A DNA stretch of 64,000 bases from Cyanophora paradoxa (taxonomy: Eukaryota; Glaucocystophyceae; Cyanophorales; Cyanophoraceae). Below, piece by piece: positions 43,815-54,905 of this stretch. The stretch lies in contig QPMI01000615.1 of assembly GCA_004431415.1 (NCBI GenBank), positions 124,001-188,000 of the forward strand, read 5' to 3'. Under the pieces are notes generated by a model. It had not been told where the DNA came from, searched no databases, and saw nothing but the letters and a program-made list of their open reading frames with translations. How positions within the stretch are numbered: the stretch's first letter is position 1; every line of letters starts with the position of its first letter. The position numbers and the translations under genes were made by a program.

Positions 43815-43885
43815 CGGAACAGAGGCAGAAAACTGATTCTGCTCTCCGTTCCGTCCGCCAGAACGGACCCCCCCTTCCACCTGTG
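43815..43885 (-). repeat. Right terminal inverted repeat
   Basis: Reverse complement of the left end. It ends CCTTCCACCTGTG at 43885 and is followed by CCC, the second copy of the target duplication. Confidence 0.9.
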
Positions 43886-46023
43886 CCCGTCGAAGAGCTT
43901 GCGGTACCACCCCTCCGACGCGTATTCTGGAGGGGACCGGAGCTTGCATTAGAAACTTGAGACCAATACGTATACTCACTTCAACTTGGGCATTGAATTC
44001 AATTTATATAATTATCTATATTATTGATATTCCTCGAGAGGCGTCTCGGCGTCGATTATTGACAGATCTTGATCTAGATCGATGTTTGTTTATATGTACA
44101 TGTACATGATTCATGCGCGCGTGTGCACAAATATCACGTGTACAGCTGCAGGCTAGGTGCGCATGCTACAGATACAGATGCCGCACCCTCGATAGGAAAG
44201 TGGATCTTCATGCCGTAGCGGTTCTCGCCATCGGGGCCGAACCACGCCACGCGGCAGCGATCGACAAACCGCAGCGCCTCGTCCACCGACGCGAGCGGTG
44301 GAGAGACGACCTGCAGCGTCGCGATCGAAACTTCACTGTGTGCATATGCATTTGCACGCAGCCGAGTTAAAGCTTTGCACCTTCTCGCTCTCGAGGAAGA
44401 AGGCAGCATAGTAGCCGCCATCGAGCTTGAACACGTCCTCCACGATCATCTGCACGCAGAAGCGATATCGATGTCAGTGAACTTGCTTCAATTAATGCTC
44501 TGCGATACGCAATTGCAAGATATTCCGGATCTCCACCTGGCCGCTCTTGTGCAGCTCTCTCCAGCGTGTTTTGGTAGCCGCTGCGATGAAGTCAAAAAAA
44601 ATCGGTTTATGAATGTATAATTAGATCTAGAGACTAGATCTAGACGTCTTTACCCGCACCTGCCTCGTCGCCATTGTCTGTGCGCTCCTCATCATCTTCT
44701 TCGCTTTCACTTTGATTTGACTCTTTCTCCTCGGAATCAGACGCGGATTCTTTCTTGATACGTTTACTGTTAGCGTTGGTCGGCGTCGCAATATTAATGA
44801 CGCTTGCATTCGAATTCTGCTTGTCGCGGTGAAAGAAAAATATACATCAATTGCAAACGAGTGTGCTGGCTATATATCTAGAGTATAATCGCACCGGATC
44901 ATGATCACGATCGTGAAGCAGGGAGACTCCAGATCCGGGTGCTGCTGAACTCGAGCTTGGAAGGGCTCGTGGAAGTTCCGTCGACGTCGTCGAGTCGTCT
45001 GGCGGGACGGACGCCGACTGCATACATGCACAGGAATCATGTGCATGATCAGCTCTATCTCATAGTTTTAATAACGGTTCAAATAAGATAAACAACGTTA
45101 TATTATATTAATTACTAATATATCTTGTCTTAGAAGGTCAATGAAAGAGAATTTTGAAATTGCCCACCTTCGTACACGTATTCGCAATGCAGCGGGGTAC
45201 TACTGGGGGGCAATCGTAACCGCCGTGCTGCTCGAGAAAGGTGCGCACGCGGTCGCGGTGATCCTCTCGCTGTGCTCCGCACGGGGGAAGCTCGAGCTCG
45301 CCGCGCTGCAGGGCGGCGAAGAACTTCTCCCCCTCGTAGTCTGAGAGTTTAATTGTGAGCGCATGCAATTGCAAGCTCGACCCTGAGGTCTGCAGGATTG
45401 CACAGCTCTATAGCTAGAATCGAGCGAGACAAATAGGGCACCCGAGCGGGGGCGGTTCAAGATGTCGCCCCGCAGGCGAGGCTCCCATCCGGTCTTCTCG
45501 TCAATGAAGTCGCAGATGATTGCGAGGCGGTCCCGAATTCGAACGGCTTCCTGTATTTGAAAATCAGAAAGATGAAACTCGTTTTTGAGCTCGAATTCAA
45601 TCTTGCCTCCCTCCTTGGAAGGCAGATCGTCGAGACCTGCGTGATCGAATGAGAACGAGCAAATTTAAACGATCAATTTGCAATTGCAAGCTCGATGACG
45701 TAAAAGTAATTCGTGAATTCAAGAAATTAACCGAATTTAGACGGCTGGCGCACCTCGCGCCCGTGCCAGGTGAATCGTCCTTGCTGTCCTTTTTGGCGAT
45801 TCACGATCCCGAGCTCCTGACCCGGTCTCCGGTACACGCTTGAGGCTGCATTTGTCCGCGAGCTGTCTTCTGGCGTCGACGTCGTACTGCATGTGCGCAG
45901 GATCGGAGGTTCCGTCGGCTTTTCCAAGCCACGGCCGGATCCGAATACTGACGTCGAAGTCGACCCGCTGACGTCAGCACTGCAGCTGGCCGAGCCTGCC
46001 ACCTCAAATTGTGGCGAGGGCAT
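43886..46023 (-). pseudogene. AP2 gene B, 5' part, interrupted by the transposon
   Basis: Same family as genes A and C. Start candidate at 46023 (MPSPQFEVAGSASCSADVSG). AP2-like 1: VYRRPGQELGIVNRQKGQQG-RFTWHGRE (45.8 kb), DLPSKEGGKIEFEL (45.6 kb), EAVRIRDRLAIICDFIDEKT (45.5 kb). Module EKFFAALQRGELELPPCGAQ ...RTFLEQHGG (45.3 kb). A Ser/Glu-rich acidic segment (KESASDSEEKESNQSESEED, 44.7 kb), TRWRELHKSGQVEIRNILQ (44.5 kb), AP2-like 2 (DVFKLDGGYYAAFFLESEKV; ASVDEALRFVDRCRVAWFGP ...MKIHFPIEG, 44.2-44.45 kb), and ASEGWYRKLFDG up to the CCC at the transposon edge. The 44.19-44.46 kb part matches gene A (35.87-36.15 kb) almost base for base, introns included. Unless the element is spliced out, the protein loses the end of the WYRKLF module and any following domains. 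Confidence 0.65.
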
Positions 46024-47951
46024 CTACGAGGAAACAGCGTTATAATCAGCCGACTCGAGCTCAAGATCCGCAGTCTGCAGCAGGATTTTAAGCGATTGCC
46101 CCTCATGATCACAATTGTGCAATATTTATTATATTGGATGCGCAATTGCAAGGGCAATCATGAGACTTTACGAACCAGGTTAAGAGAGGCGGCATCTGTG
46201 GGTTGAGACAAATCTACAGGCGCGGCCGTCCTATAGCTAGGCTCACCTCCAGATCCAGTGCCAGATTCCATCTGCGACGTGCAGTCACTGCATGAGCCCG
46301 CGCTGCTTAATTTACATAATTATATATAATGAAGATGCTCTTATTGGGGCAGGGTTCGACGCTAGATAAAATATCTGCGGATATCTAGAACTGCGAAAAG
46401 GGGGAGGAACCGGGAAGAAGGAGGCCTAGGAGGGGGAAGAGGGCCGGGGGGGGGGGGGGGGCCGGGGGGTGTTGAGGTGATCACGATATCGATCAGCACG
46501 TGGAAACGGCTGTGGCGGTGGCGAATTCGAAGGCCCGGGCAAGCATATGCATCCGGGATCCGGTCGCGGGGCGCCGGCGCTCATATGCATGCATATGGCC
46601 ATGGGGCCGGGGCGCTAGTGGCCGCGGGCATGCGCAGCTGCAGGGCTCCCGCGGCCGGCCACGGGGGCACGTGCACCTATAGCTAGGCCTAGCTTTAATT
46701 TAGGCCTGCATACGCAACGCTAGGAGTGGGCGCCCGGCCGCAGGCAATTGCAAGTTCTAGATCTCGGCGAATCGATATCGCTGCGGCGGCCGCGGGGCCG
46801 GGCGCATGCGCACGCGCGCAGATGGACAAATCGCGATCATGACCATGATCATGATCGCTTGCAACTAACTAGAGCTATTGTCTGCAGCTGCGTCCGCCCC
46901 GGCGGGCACCCGGCCGGCGCCCGGCCCGCGGCCGCGCGCGCGTATCGATATCGCGCACCTTCGGATTCGCGAAGTGGGTGTACTGTCGAGCGCCTTCAGA
47001 TCAGTACTCTTGATCTGCGCCGATTGTCATCGTGGGCCGCGCCATGTGCATGCATATGGGTGCGATATCGATCAGTTTCGATATCGATTCGCACTAGTGT
47101 TAGGCGCGCGCGCAGCGGGCGCGCGGTCGCGCGCGCGCATGATTGCCGCTTGCGCACCGTGATTGCGGTTGTGGCGTGATTGCCGGGTCTCACGATCGTA
47201 TCGCCTCCGGTCCGGGGATCCGCCGCGCGCGCGCGCGGGCTCGATCGGGGACTACAAGTCGCGCGGAACTATCGATCGGGAACTACAGGCCGCGAAACTA
47301 CAGTCCGATATCGACGATCATGATCGATCGGGGAGAAAGAGCTGCATGCGCAGCTGCGCGCTGATACGTACGTATACCCCACTGCAACTCCGAAATCCTT
47401 GTACCCTTTGGATGCCCTTGCGATCGATTAAATATTTGCAATTTTTTTTTTGGTGAATTACCGGCCACAGCCTCTAGTCTACTCCAGCACTGTGGGGGCG
47501 TGTACAGGCAAGGTGGGGCATGATCGATCGGAATTATGTGGAACGGGCGGGATTTGAAGGCGTGATTCTCATCGCAGGGCGATTCGAACACGGAAGGCAT
47601 GCATCGGAAAGCGTGTATGATAACCACACCGCTATGAGCGGGGGCAAAATTGCACTCGATTGCACTAAATGAGATGTCGATCTAGACATTATTGTACATG
47701 CGGTTCGCGGCGCTAGAGCTAGCGTTAAGCCTTGCCAAGTTGAATTTCGAAGCGCTAGCCGGCGCCCAACTCTCTCAACACTAGTATTGACACACTGACA
47801 GGCCTAGGCCTGTATAGCTAGCTATAGGGCCCCCAAGCGGGCCGAACTTGAAAAGTCTGATAATGGGTAATTTTAAGGATAAGCTGCAGCCGTCTCCGTA
47901 CGCGTAGCAAGCCATCTTCGATGGGCAGAAGCAACGCAGCTCGAGCACTCA
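46024..47951. other. Intergenic region of about 1.9 kb, no gene seen
   Basis: Mixed composition: a G run (about 46447-46460), many palindromes (CATATGCATGCATATG near 46582, CATGATCATGATCG near 46844, CGATATCGAT several times), CG-alternating GCGCGCGC stretches near 47110-47240 and a T run at 47442-47450. No exon with family motifs on either strand. Confidence 0.5.
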
Positions 47952-50900
47952 TCAGTGACTGGACTCGCGCCCGGGGACTCGCGGGCCCTCTGGTTGAGGG
48001 ACCTTGTGCGCCTCGATTAGTCTCAGGCGGTCTTTGAATCGGCTCTCGATCTCCTGCGCCTGCTTGTTGGAATCGCCGAGCGCTTCCTTGGCTGCGGCTA
48101 CCAGCCGCTCGACCTGCGCAGGGTCAAGTCCCAGCCGAGCCATCCGTCCCGCCTCAAGGGCCTCAGGGGGCTAGATCTAGGCCCGCCCGGGCTATGGGCG
48201 GGGCGGGGCGGCCACCTCGTAGTCGAGGGCTTCGAGGACGAGCTCGAGGGCGTCCTCCTCGTCCTTGCCGGCGTTCGGTGCCTCCTCTCGCTGGTACTCC
48301 AGCAGCTTCTGCCTCAGGGTGCACCCCGGGCGCTTCAGAAGCATGGGCCCGTTGAGCGCCAGCCGCCGGAGCATGCGGTACCTGCGCGGCCTCGTTCAAT
48401 TTTCAGTAAACGTTAAAGCTTAAAACATCAGGCGCACGTCGCGTCCTCAGGGGCCAGGACCAGCTTGTCGGCAAGCCACTCGAGAACCACAGCAGGCCTC
48501 CACTGCAGAAACTGCGGCGACAGGTTCAACGAGGGCCGGGGGGCTCCTGATCAGCGAGGCGAGCCGCGAAGGGTCTGTGTGTGCGGGGACGCACCGAGCC
48601 TGGGTCGAGGGCGGAGGGGGCGGCCGCGGGCGCCGCCACGTCCGCGACCGCTAAGGCTCTGGCCGTCGAAGCGGGGGCAGACTCGAGAGGAGCCGCGGGG
48701 GCGGGGGCAGGGGCGGGGAGGGGCGGCGGCGGCGGCGAGGGCGGGAGCGAGGGCGGGGACGGGAGCGAGGGCGGGGGCGGGGCGGGGGCGGGGCGGGGGC
48801 AGGGACGGTGGCGGGGGCGGGGCGGGGGCGGATCCGGAGCCGGGGGCGGGGCCGGGGGCGGGGGAAGGAGCGGCGGCGGGGGACCCTCCAAGCTCGATAT
48901 TGGAGGGAGCAGGACCGGCCGCCGCGGCATGGTCAGAAGCGACGGTGGCCGAGGCGCCAGGCCTGGCTGCGGGCACCGAAGCAGGCCCAAGAGCAGGAGG
49001 CCCAAGTGCAGAAGGCGCAGGAGCCTCCTGATCCTTGGCTGCTGAGGCTCTGGCCGTCGCTGTGGCTGCGGGCGCTGACGCCGGTCGAGCACTGGGGGCC
49101 GGGGCGGGGGCAGAGGCGGGGGCGGAGGCGGCCTGGACGCCATCGATACTGTAAGGAGCAGGAGCTTGTGTCGCCTCATGGCGAAAATCCGAAGCGGCCA
49201 CGGCCACGGGGTCACGACGGGCGGCGGCTGCAGGTGCTGAGCGGGGCCCAGCTGCCGCTGTCCCAGGAGCAGCCGCAGGCAGCGGGACAGATGCTGGCGC
49301 TGCGGGGCGGCCTGGCGGCGCAGCAGAGCCACGGCGGGCCGGCACGACGGCTACGAAGAGAGCCGGCGGTGCGCTGCACGGGCCTCGCCCCGACGAGGGC
49401 CCCGCCGCCGGTGGAGCACGTGCCTTGGCTGCAAGTGCAGACGCTGCTGCAGCCGCAGTCGCCGCGGGGCTCGCCGCCGGTGCAGAGGCCGCGGCTTTGC
49501 TGGGAAGAGTAGGAGCCGAGGCTTCCCCCACGGCTGGAGCAGGCTCCGGCGCCGCAGGAGCGGTCGCGTTTGCCGCACTGCCGACGCTGGCGGCTGGACG
49601 GAGCGGCGGCTCCACCACTGGCGGAGCGAGCCCAGCGGCCGCGCCGCGGCGGGACCCGCACTGGCCGGCGGCCGGGGCTGAGGCCGCAGCTCCCGCGGTG
49701 GGCCCCGCCGTGCGCCCCTGCAGCTGCCCCCGCCGGCAGCGCGCAGGGCGGGGGCCGCCCCGGCGTGTGCGGCCGCGGAAGCCGCTGGAGCTGCCCCGGG
49801 CGGTGGCTCCGCGGCGGCGGCGGCCGTGCTCGGCGAGCTCGAGCTCGATGCAGAGGCGGCGGAGGCGGCATGCACCGATCGCGAGGAGGTCCCCGCCACC
49901 GGCTCGCCCCCCGCACCAGTTTTCCGCTTCTTCACTGCGGGCCCCGCCGTGCGGCCCGCCTTGCCGGCTGTGTCGCGCGAGCCGGCGGCTGTGGCAGGGG
50001 CCGTCGAGCCACCGCGTGGTCCGTAGGGGCCTTCGAAGTCCCCCAGCTGTGGCGCGCGCTCGGCGTGTTCGGCAAGGATGACAGCGCTGGCGCGGGAGGC
50101 GAATCGAAGGCGCACCCCGAGCTCGTCCGCGATGAACGTGAGCGTGCGGTCGACGGCGGCCGCGTGGTCCTTGCCCCAGGCGGGGTCGTTGTCGCCCACC
50201 GGCGGCCGCTGCCCCTCGGGCCCGGCGAAGAGCTTGCGGTACCACCCCTCCGACGTGTATTCTGGATGCAGCTTTCGAGTCAGGGGCTGGCACGCGCCAC
50301 AGCTCGGCTGCCACAGTGCATCATCTAGAAGGGATTTACCAGCGAGCGGAAAGTGGGTCTCCATTTTGTGCAGCTTTTTTCCGTTGGGGCCGCACCAGGC
50401 GATGCTGCATCGGTCTATGAAACGCAGCGCCTCATCCACCGAACTCAGCGGCGGGGAGATGCGCTGCGGCGTGTCAGCGGGGATCAGGCATGCATTTGAG
50501 CGTCTGCCACAGAAGCCGCACGCCTTCTGCTTCTGGAGCTCCACGGTTGCTAAATAGTGGTCATCCTCTTTGAACACGGAATTCACGATCATCTGCGCGA
50601 AAATATTACGTCAAAAGACATCGAAGGTCAAGGCAATAATACAAATGTTTAAGTACTGACATTGCAAGGTTTGCAAAGCTCCTTCCAACGCCTCTGGAAA
50701 TCTGCTGCAGAAATTCAACGGCAAAAAATGAGGGCATAAATTAAACGATGTGGTTTTGTTGTCTTGTGATGCTAATACCTATACGGGGGGTTCTTCCCAC
50801 CGTAGTCTATCAAAACTAAAGCGCTAGTTTTAAGCCGTTTCTTCAAGATTGCAATTGGCACCACACGAGTAGCAGCCACACGCACCCGCCTGCTTATAAT

Positions 50901-53887
50901 TAGTGGTTTCGTTGACGCTGCTACTTCCGGTGCCCGTGTCTTTGTCGTTGTCTGCAGCTGCAGCTGCAGCTGTATACATTAATATCCCGGTATGTGTATG
51001 CATTAATATTTCCCCTCGCGACCGCTCTCGAGAACAATTAAACGTGCATGACGCCGCGCGCCGCGGCGCACCCGCTTCAGCGGTGGTGTGCGCGGTACCC
51101 GCTTCATCGCTATCGCCGCCCTCGTTTCTTGGTCCCGAGTCCTCCTCAGCGTCGCCAGCGCCTGTGGACTTCACCCCCCTTCGCTTCTGGGGCTTCTGGG
51201 TATCGCCATTGCGCAGGAGAACGTTGTGAGCCTTTCGCGGGATGCCCCAGGTCGAATTCAGGGTGGAGCACGAACCGCTGGCCCCCCACCCATTTTGGAG
51301 AGAAATTGGCGGACGGCTCGGGAGGCCCATCTTTTATCCCTGACCCTGGGGACCTGCAGCTTTCCATTGTGTGCGTGCAGCTCTCTGAAGAACTCCTCGT
51401 CTTCGTAGTCTGCTCACAATATTAATTGCTTTGAGAGCGCTGTGAATTCGCGGATGCTTGAAGCGACCGCGAGGCGAAAGCGAACCCGCGATCGGATAGT
51501 TCATGTCGCGGCTGGTGAGCTCAGAGGCGCCCCCCTGCTCCGAGTCGAGCTGCATGCAGACGATGATGAAGCGGTCACGAAGCCGCGCCGCGTCCTTCGT
51601 TCCCAGACGTTGTTTGTGAGCCAGAAGCATGGATGCGCGAAAGGATCGAAGAAACGAATTGACTGTGAAGCACCTCGAGGGAAGCAGAGACGGGGGGCGT
51701 CTTGAAATCCATGCCTCTCCAGGCGAAGAAGCCCGGGAGCCCGTCCTTGTCGATCCGTATCCCCTTGAGGCCGGATGTGTCGGCGGCTGTACCGAAGGGG
51801 CGCCGTTATACATAAACAACACGAAATTGAATTTAGAGACGGGTTCAATTGCAAGGTGTCCGGCTACTGCTGCGTGCATACCTCCTGCGCCACGTGCATC
51901 TTCGCGATCTGCCTCGCCCCCGCGGGCATCGGTCTCCTCGACTTCCTCCTCTTCTTCTTCCCCTTCCGCGAGCTGTTCCTCCTCCTCTTCCTCCTCCTCG
52001 GCGCCGCCGGTCAATTTCCGATCCCGCTTGAGCTTTTTGCGCTGAAGAAAGGTCTCAAAATGTGCGCATGGCAAAAGGTCCGAGTCCCGGCGTGCACAGC
52101 CGCGGCGGGCGCACGACTGCGAGGGTCTGGTAGGCCCCCCGGTCTTTGAGGAACTGGCGGACCGCAGCGCGGCGGGCTTTATTGGCTGCGTCAGTGCCGG
52201 CCGCCCCGAGCTCACGCGCGACGTAGCCCTCCAGCTCGCCCGCCTGCACGTCGGCGTAGAACTGCTGCTCCGCGTACTCTGGTGCGTTTGCAGCTCGTTA
52301 CGGTCAGATACACAAATGCGTGTACATGAAAGTACGGGCGCATGGCGCACCGGAGCGGGGGAAGTTCAGTTGGGCGTCGGGGATGCGGTCCCGCGGGGGA
52401 ATGCCGTCGTGCTCGTCCAGCCACTGGCAGCAGATGATCGCCCGGTCGCGGCAACGGGCCGCTTCCTGAGGTCATGATCATGATCATGGTTAACGTTGTG
52501 CACGTGGAAAAGAGGCGCGCGGGCACAACAAGCGCAATCACTAGACCGGACCCCGGGCCTCTGAAATGGCGGACCTCAGGATCGCTGGCCCATGCCGTGG
52601 AGAAGAACCTGGCGCGCCCGCGCCAGCTGAACTTTCCGAACCAGTCGCGCCCGTTGCTGCAGCGGTAGACGCCGTGGAAGCCCGACTCGCCGACTCCGCG
52701 ACCGTGGCGGCCGCGGGGCCCGTCGTCCCGGTCGACGTCCCCGCGGTCGGATCCATCCGCCGGATCCGGATCCGAGTCCGAGCTCGAGCTCGAGCTCGAG
52801 GGCTCGTCCTCTTCGAGCTCGCCATCGATGTCGTCTTCTTCATCCGTGCTTCTATAGCTGGAGGCACGCGCACGCTGGGCGCGAGTGGCAGTGAGATCCT
52901 TCAACGCACGGCCCGGGCGGCCATGATCATGACTCGCGATCGATATCGCTGTGCACCTTGCCATTGCTCGTATTTGCCCGCCGTCGGCGCTTGTACGGAC
53001 GTCGGCTCGATCTTACGATGACCCCGCGATCCCTGAGGAAGCGCCGGACGGCATCGCGCTGCTCCTCCAGAGAGCCGGCCCCCTCCGCGTACTCCGCCAG
53101 CTTCCCCTCCTGCAGGTCGACGAAGAACACCTCGCCGTCGTAATCTTTGCGGGGTGAATCAAACGAAAGGGAGTTGATACGAATCGTGCGCGCTGCGTAC
53201 CTTCGCGGGGGAAGCTGAGCTTGGAATCGGGGATGCGCTTTCCTGGCCAGTTTGTACTTTGGTCCAGCCACTGGCAGGTGAGAATGAAGCGGTCTCGCGT
53301 GCGAAGCGCATCCTGCAAGGGGTTGTAAGCGAAAGGTTGTCATTATCAGCAAAACACGCGAATTTGCCTCTCTGTCGTGCACAGTGGGGCAGGTGAACTG
53401 CTCTTTGCGCCACGTGAAATAGCCACGGAATCCGCCGTCTGTGCAAGAGATTCCGGGGGTCGATACCCGTGCACAGCGCTTCGAGTCCTCCAGTTCCTGA
53501 TCACACGTATAAGATCAGCATGCCATGATCACGATGATCACGAGTCCATGACCATCAGCACGACGTATAAAATTAAAATTGGAGGGGGGGGGGGGGGGGG
53601 AGGGGAGGGGAGGGAGGGAGGAGTTGGGGGGGAGGGAGGAGGGGGGGAGGGGAGGGGGGGAGGGGGGGGGGGGGGGCGGGGCGGGGGCGCACCGGCCGCG
53701 GTCGGGCTGCACCTGCGCATGCAGCTGCCGGCCTCAAACTCGCGGAGGGAAGACGTCGGCAGGAACGGTGCGGGACGCTACTCGGTGCTCCCGCGGCCGA
53801 CAGCGAGCCCCGGGCGGCTGGCTCCGGGTCTAGGGCAGAGCATGTATATGCATCCAGATGCGCCTCATCCATGGCCATCGCCAGCAT
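47952..53887 (-). CDS. AP2 gene C: four AP2-like domains with unknown modules
   Basis: Longest, apparently intact member of the array. N-terminal exon uncertain (possible start 53887, MLAMAMDEAHLDAYTCSALD). AP2-like 1: TDGGFRGYFTWRKEQFTC (53.42 kb), ALRTRDRFILTCQWLDQSTN to DSKLSFPREG. Module EVFFVDLQEGKLAEYAEG...RRFLRDRG (53.1 kb). Acidic/Ser stretch. AP2-like 2: SGFHGVYRCSNGRDWFGKFS to EAARCRDRAIICCQWLDEHD ...AQLNFP (52.65-52.4 kb), the clearest AP2 match. Module QQFYADVQAGELEGYVAREL ...RQFLKDRG (52.2 kb). Glu-rich run (51.95 kb). AP2-like 3: GLPGFFAWRGMDFKTP, AARLRDRFIIVCMQLDSEQG (51.75-51.55 kb). Module EEFFRELHAHNGKLQVPRVR ...RQFLSKMGG (51.35 kb). RRWKELCK (50.7 kb). AP2-like 4: SVFKEDDHYLATVELQKQK, SSVDEALRFIDRCSIAWCGP (50.55-50.4 kb). 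SEGWYRKLFAGPEGQRPPVG (50.2 kb). An Ala/Pro-rich linker with basic KKRKTG. Last domain FLQWRPAVVLEWLADKLVLA, RRLALNGPMLLKRPGCTLRQ (48.5-48.3 kb), and a final helical exon to stop 47952. Confidence 0.68.
53583..53686. repeat. G-rich purine tract of about 100 bp
   Basis: Almost pure G with scattered A on the + strand (C/T on the coding strand of gene C), including runs of more than 10 G. If gene C starts near 53887 this lies in its first intron as an extreme polypyrimidine tract. Confidence 0.85.
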
Positions 53888-54905
53888 AGATCAGGCCCTG
53901 GCCCGCGCGACCTGAGTCAGTACCAGCGCTGGCGCCCAACGCCTCTATAGCTAGGCTACGCCTCTGACCAGGCCTTTCTAATAGATATAGGCGCTAGGCT
54001 GCGCCGCCGCGCGCTGGCCATATGCATGGCACGTATACGGGGCACGGACCACGGCGCGGGGGCCGGCCGCCGCATGCGCAGTCGGCGCGAGCCAGCGCGA
54101 GCCCGCACCCCGGGGCCGGGGGCCTGGCGCCTGCCAGGCTGGGCCCGGGAAGTCGATGTCATACCTCGGTGCTGAGCCCCGCGGCGCCGGCCGCGGCCGC
54201 GGCCGCGCCGGCGCGCGCCGCGCGGCCCGGCGCCGCCCCGCGTGTCCCCTCAGGGGCATCAATATGGATCTCTCACCTTCAGCTTGCAGTTGATCCCGCG
54301 CGTGGCGCAGCGCCGCGCCGCCAGCTGCAGCACCGGTGCCGCGGCCGGGGCGTCTCGGCGGACAGGGCCGGCCGCAGGCCGAGTCGGCTCCGTTGCTCAC
54401 GGCGCCGACCGCTGCCGATCGGCTCGGCCAGCGCTGGTCCAATCAGATCGGTGCGACCTTACGCAGAGGCGCGGTTGCGGACCTTGAGCTTGAATGTGCG
54501 TTGGCGAGTCAATGCCGACTGCTAGCCTTGATATGTGTCGATCGGACGACAGCCTGACCGGCTGGAAGACGTCGACGCGTGGTGGCTTGTGGCTTCGAAT
54601 CAATGGTGTACCCGGCCGACAACGATCCAGGTCGATCCTGATCCCCGCCGATCCAGCCGGCAGCCGGTAGCATTTCTACAGTCTAGCTAACAGAAGCACC
54701 AACCTCGCTGTGGCGAATACGTGTGCAGGTTCTTCTCGACATTTAGTTGCGCGCCTCCAGTACTAGTGCGACTGGACCGTCAGAACAGGCTCGAACCTCT
54801 CCAGCTCCAGTAAGCCTGCCCAGCTGCAGCCCGGACACGGTGGACACCCCAGATCAGCTCTAGATCTGAGCGTAACCCGCGCCGATCGTTGTCTGGGCGC
54901 CCAGC
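53888..54905. other. Intergenic region of 1.0 kb, no gene seen
   Basis: Between the leftward AP2 gene C and the rightward BAH gene. GC-rich to 54.4 kb, more balanced after. Open frames on both strands lack recognisable motifs. Confidence 0.45.

Larger units (their letters stand above)
38404..43885. mobile_element. CACTA-like DNA transposon, non-autonomous (5,482 bp)
   Basis: Bounded by inverted repeats of about 71 bp beginning CACAGGTGGAAGGGGGGG at each end, with two mismatches (left 38404-38474; right 43815-43885). Flanked by CCC on both sides (38401-38403 and 43886-43888), a 3-bp target duplication. 5'-CAC...GTG-3' ends plus a 3-bp duplication are the hallmarks of CACTA (En/Spm) elements. 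Repeated GTCRGAAC or GTTCYGAC words lie just inside both ends (38478, 38552, 38602, 38630; 43709, 43812), like the subterminal sites of that superfamily. No transposase is recognisable; the interior is GC-rich arrays and a P/R-coding minisatellite. It interrupts AP2 gene B. Confidence 0.8.

Noticed and set aside
38404-43885. Retrotransposon or endogenous virus
   Set aside because: Ends are inverted, not direct, repeats; there is no reverse transcriptase, integrase or capsid motif.
46500-47360. Open frames at 46.5-47.4 kb as genes
   Set aside because: They run through palindromic spacer with no domain, no splice logic and no homologue I recognise.
51890-52035. Glu-rich run as a separate acidic protein
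   Set aside because: It lies in frame between two modules of AP2 gene C and resembles the acidic linkers of genes A and B.
52471-52495. GATCATGATCATGATCATG as a restriction-modification or origin signal
   Set aside because: The same kind of word recurs in many spacers, so it is not site-specific.
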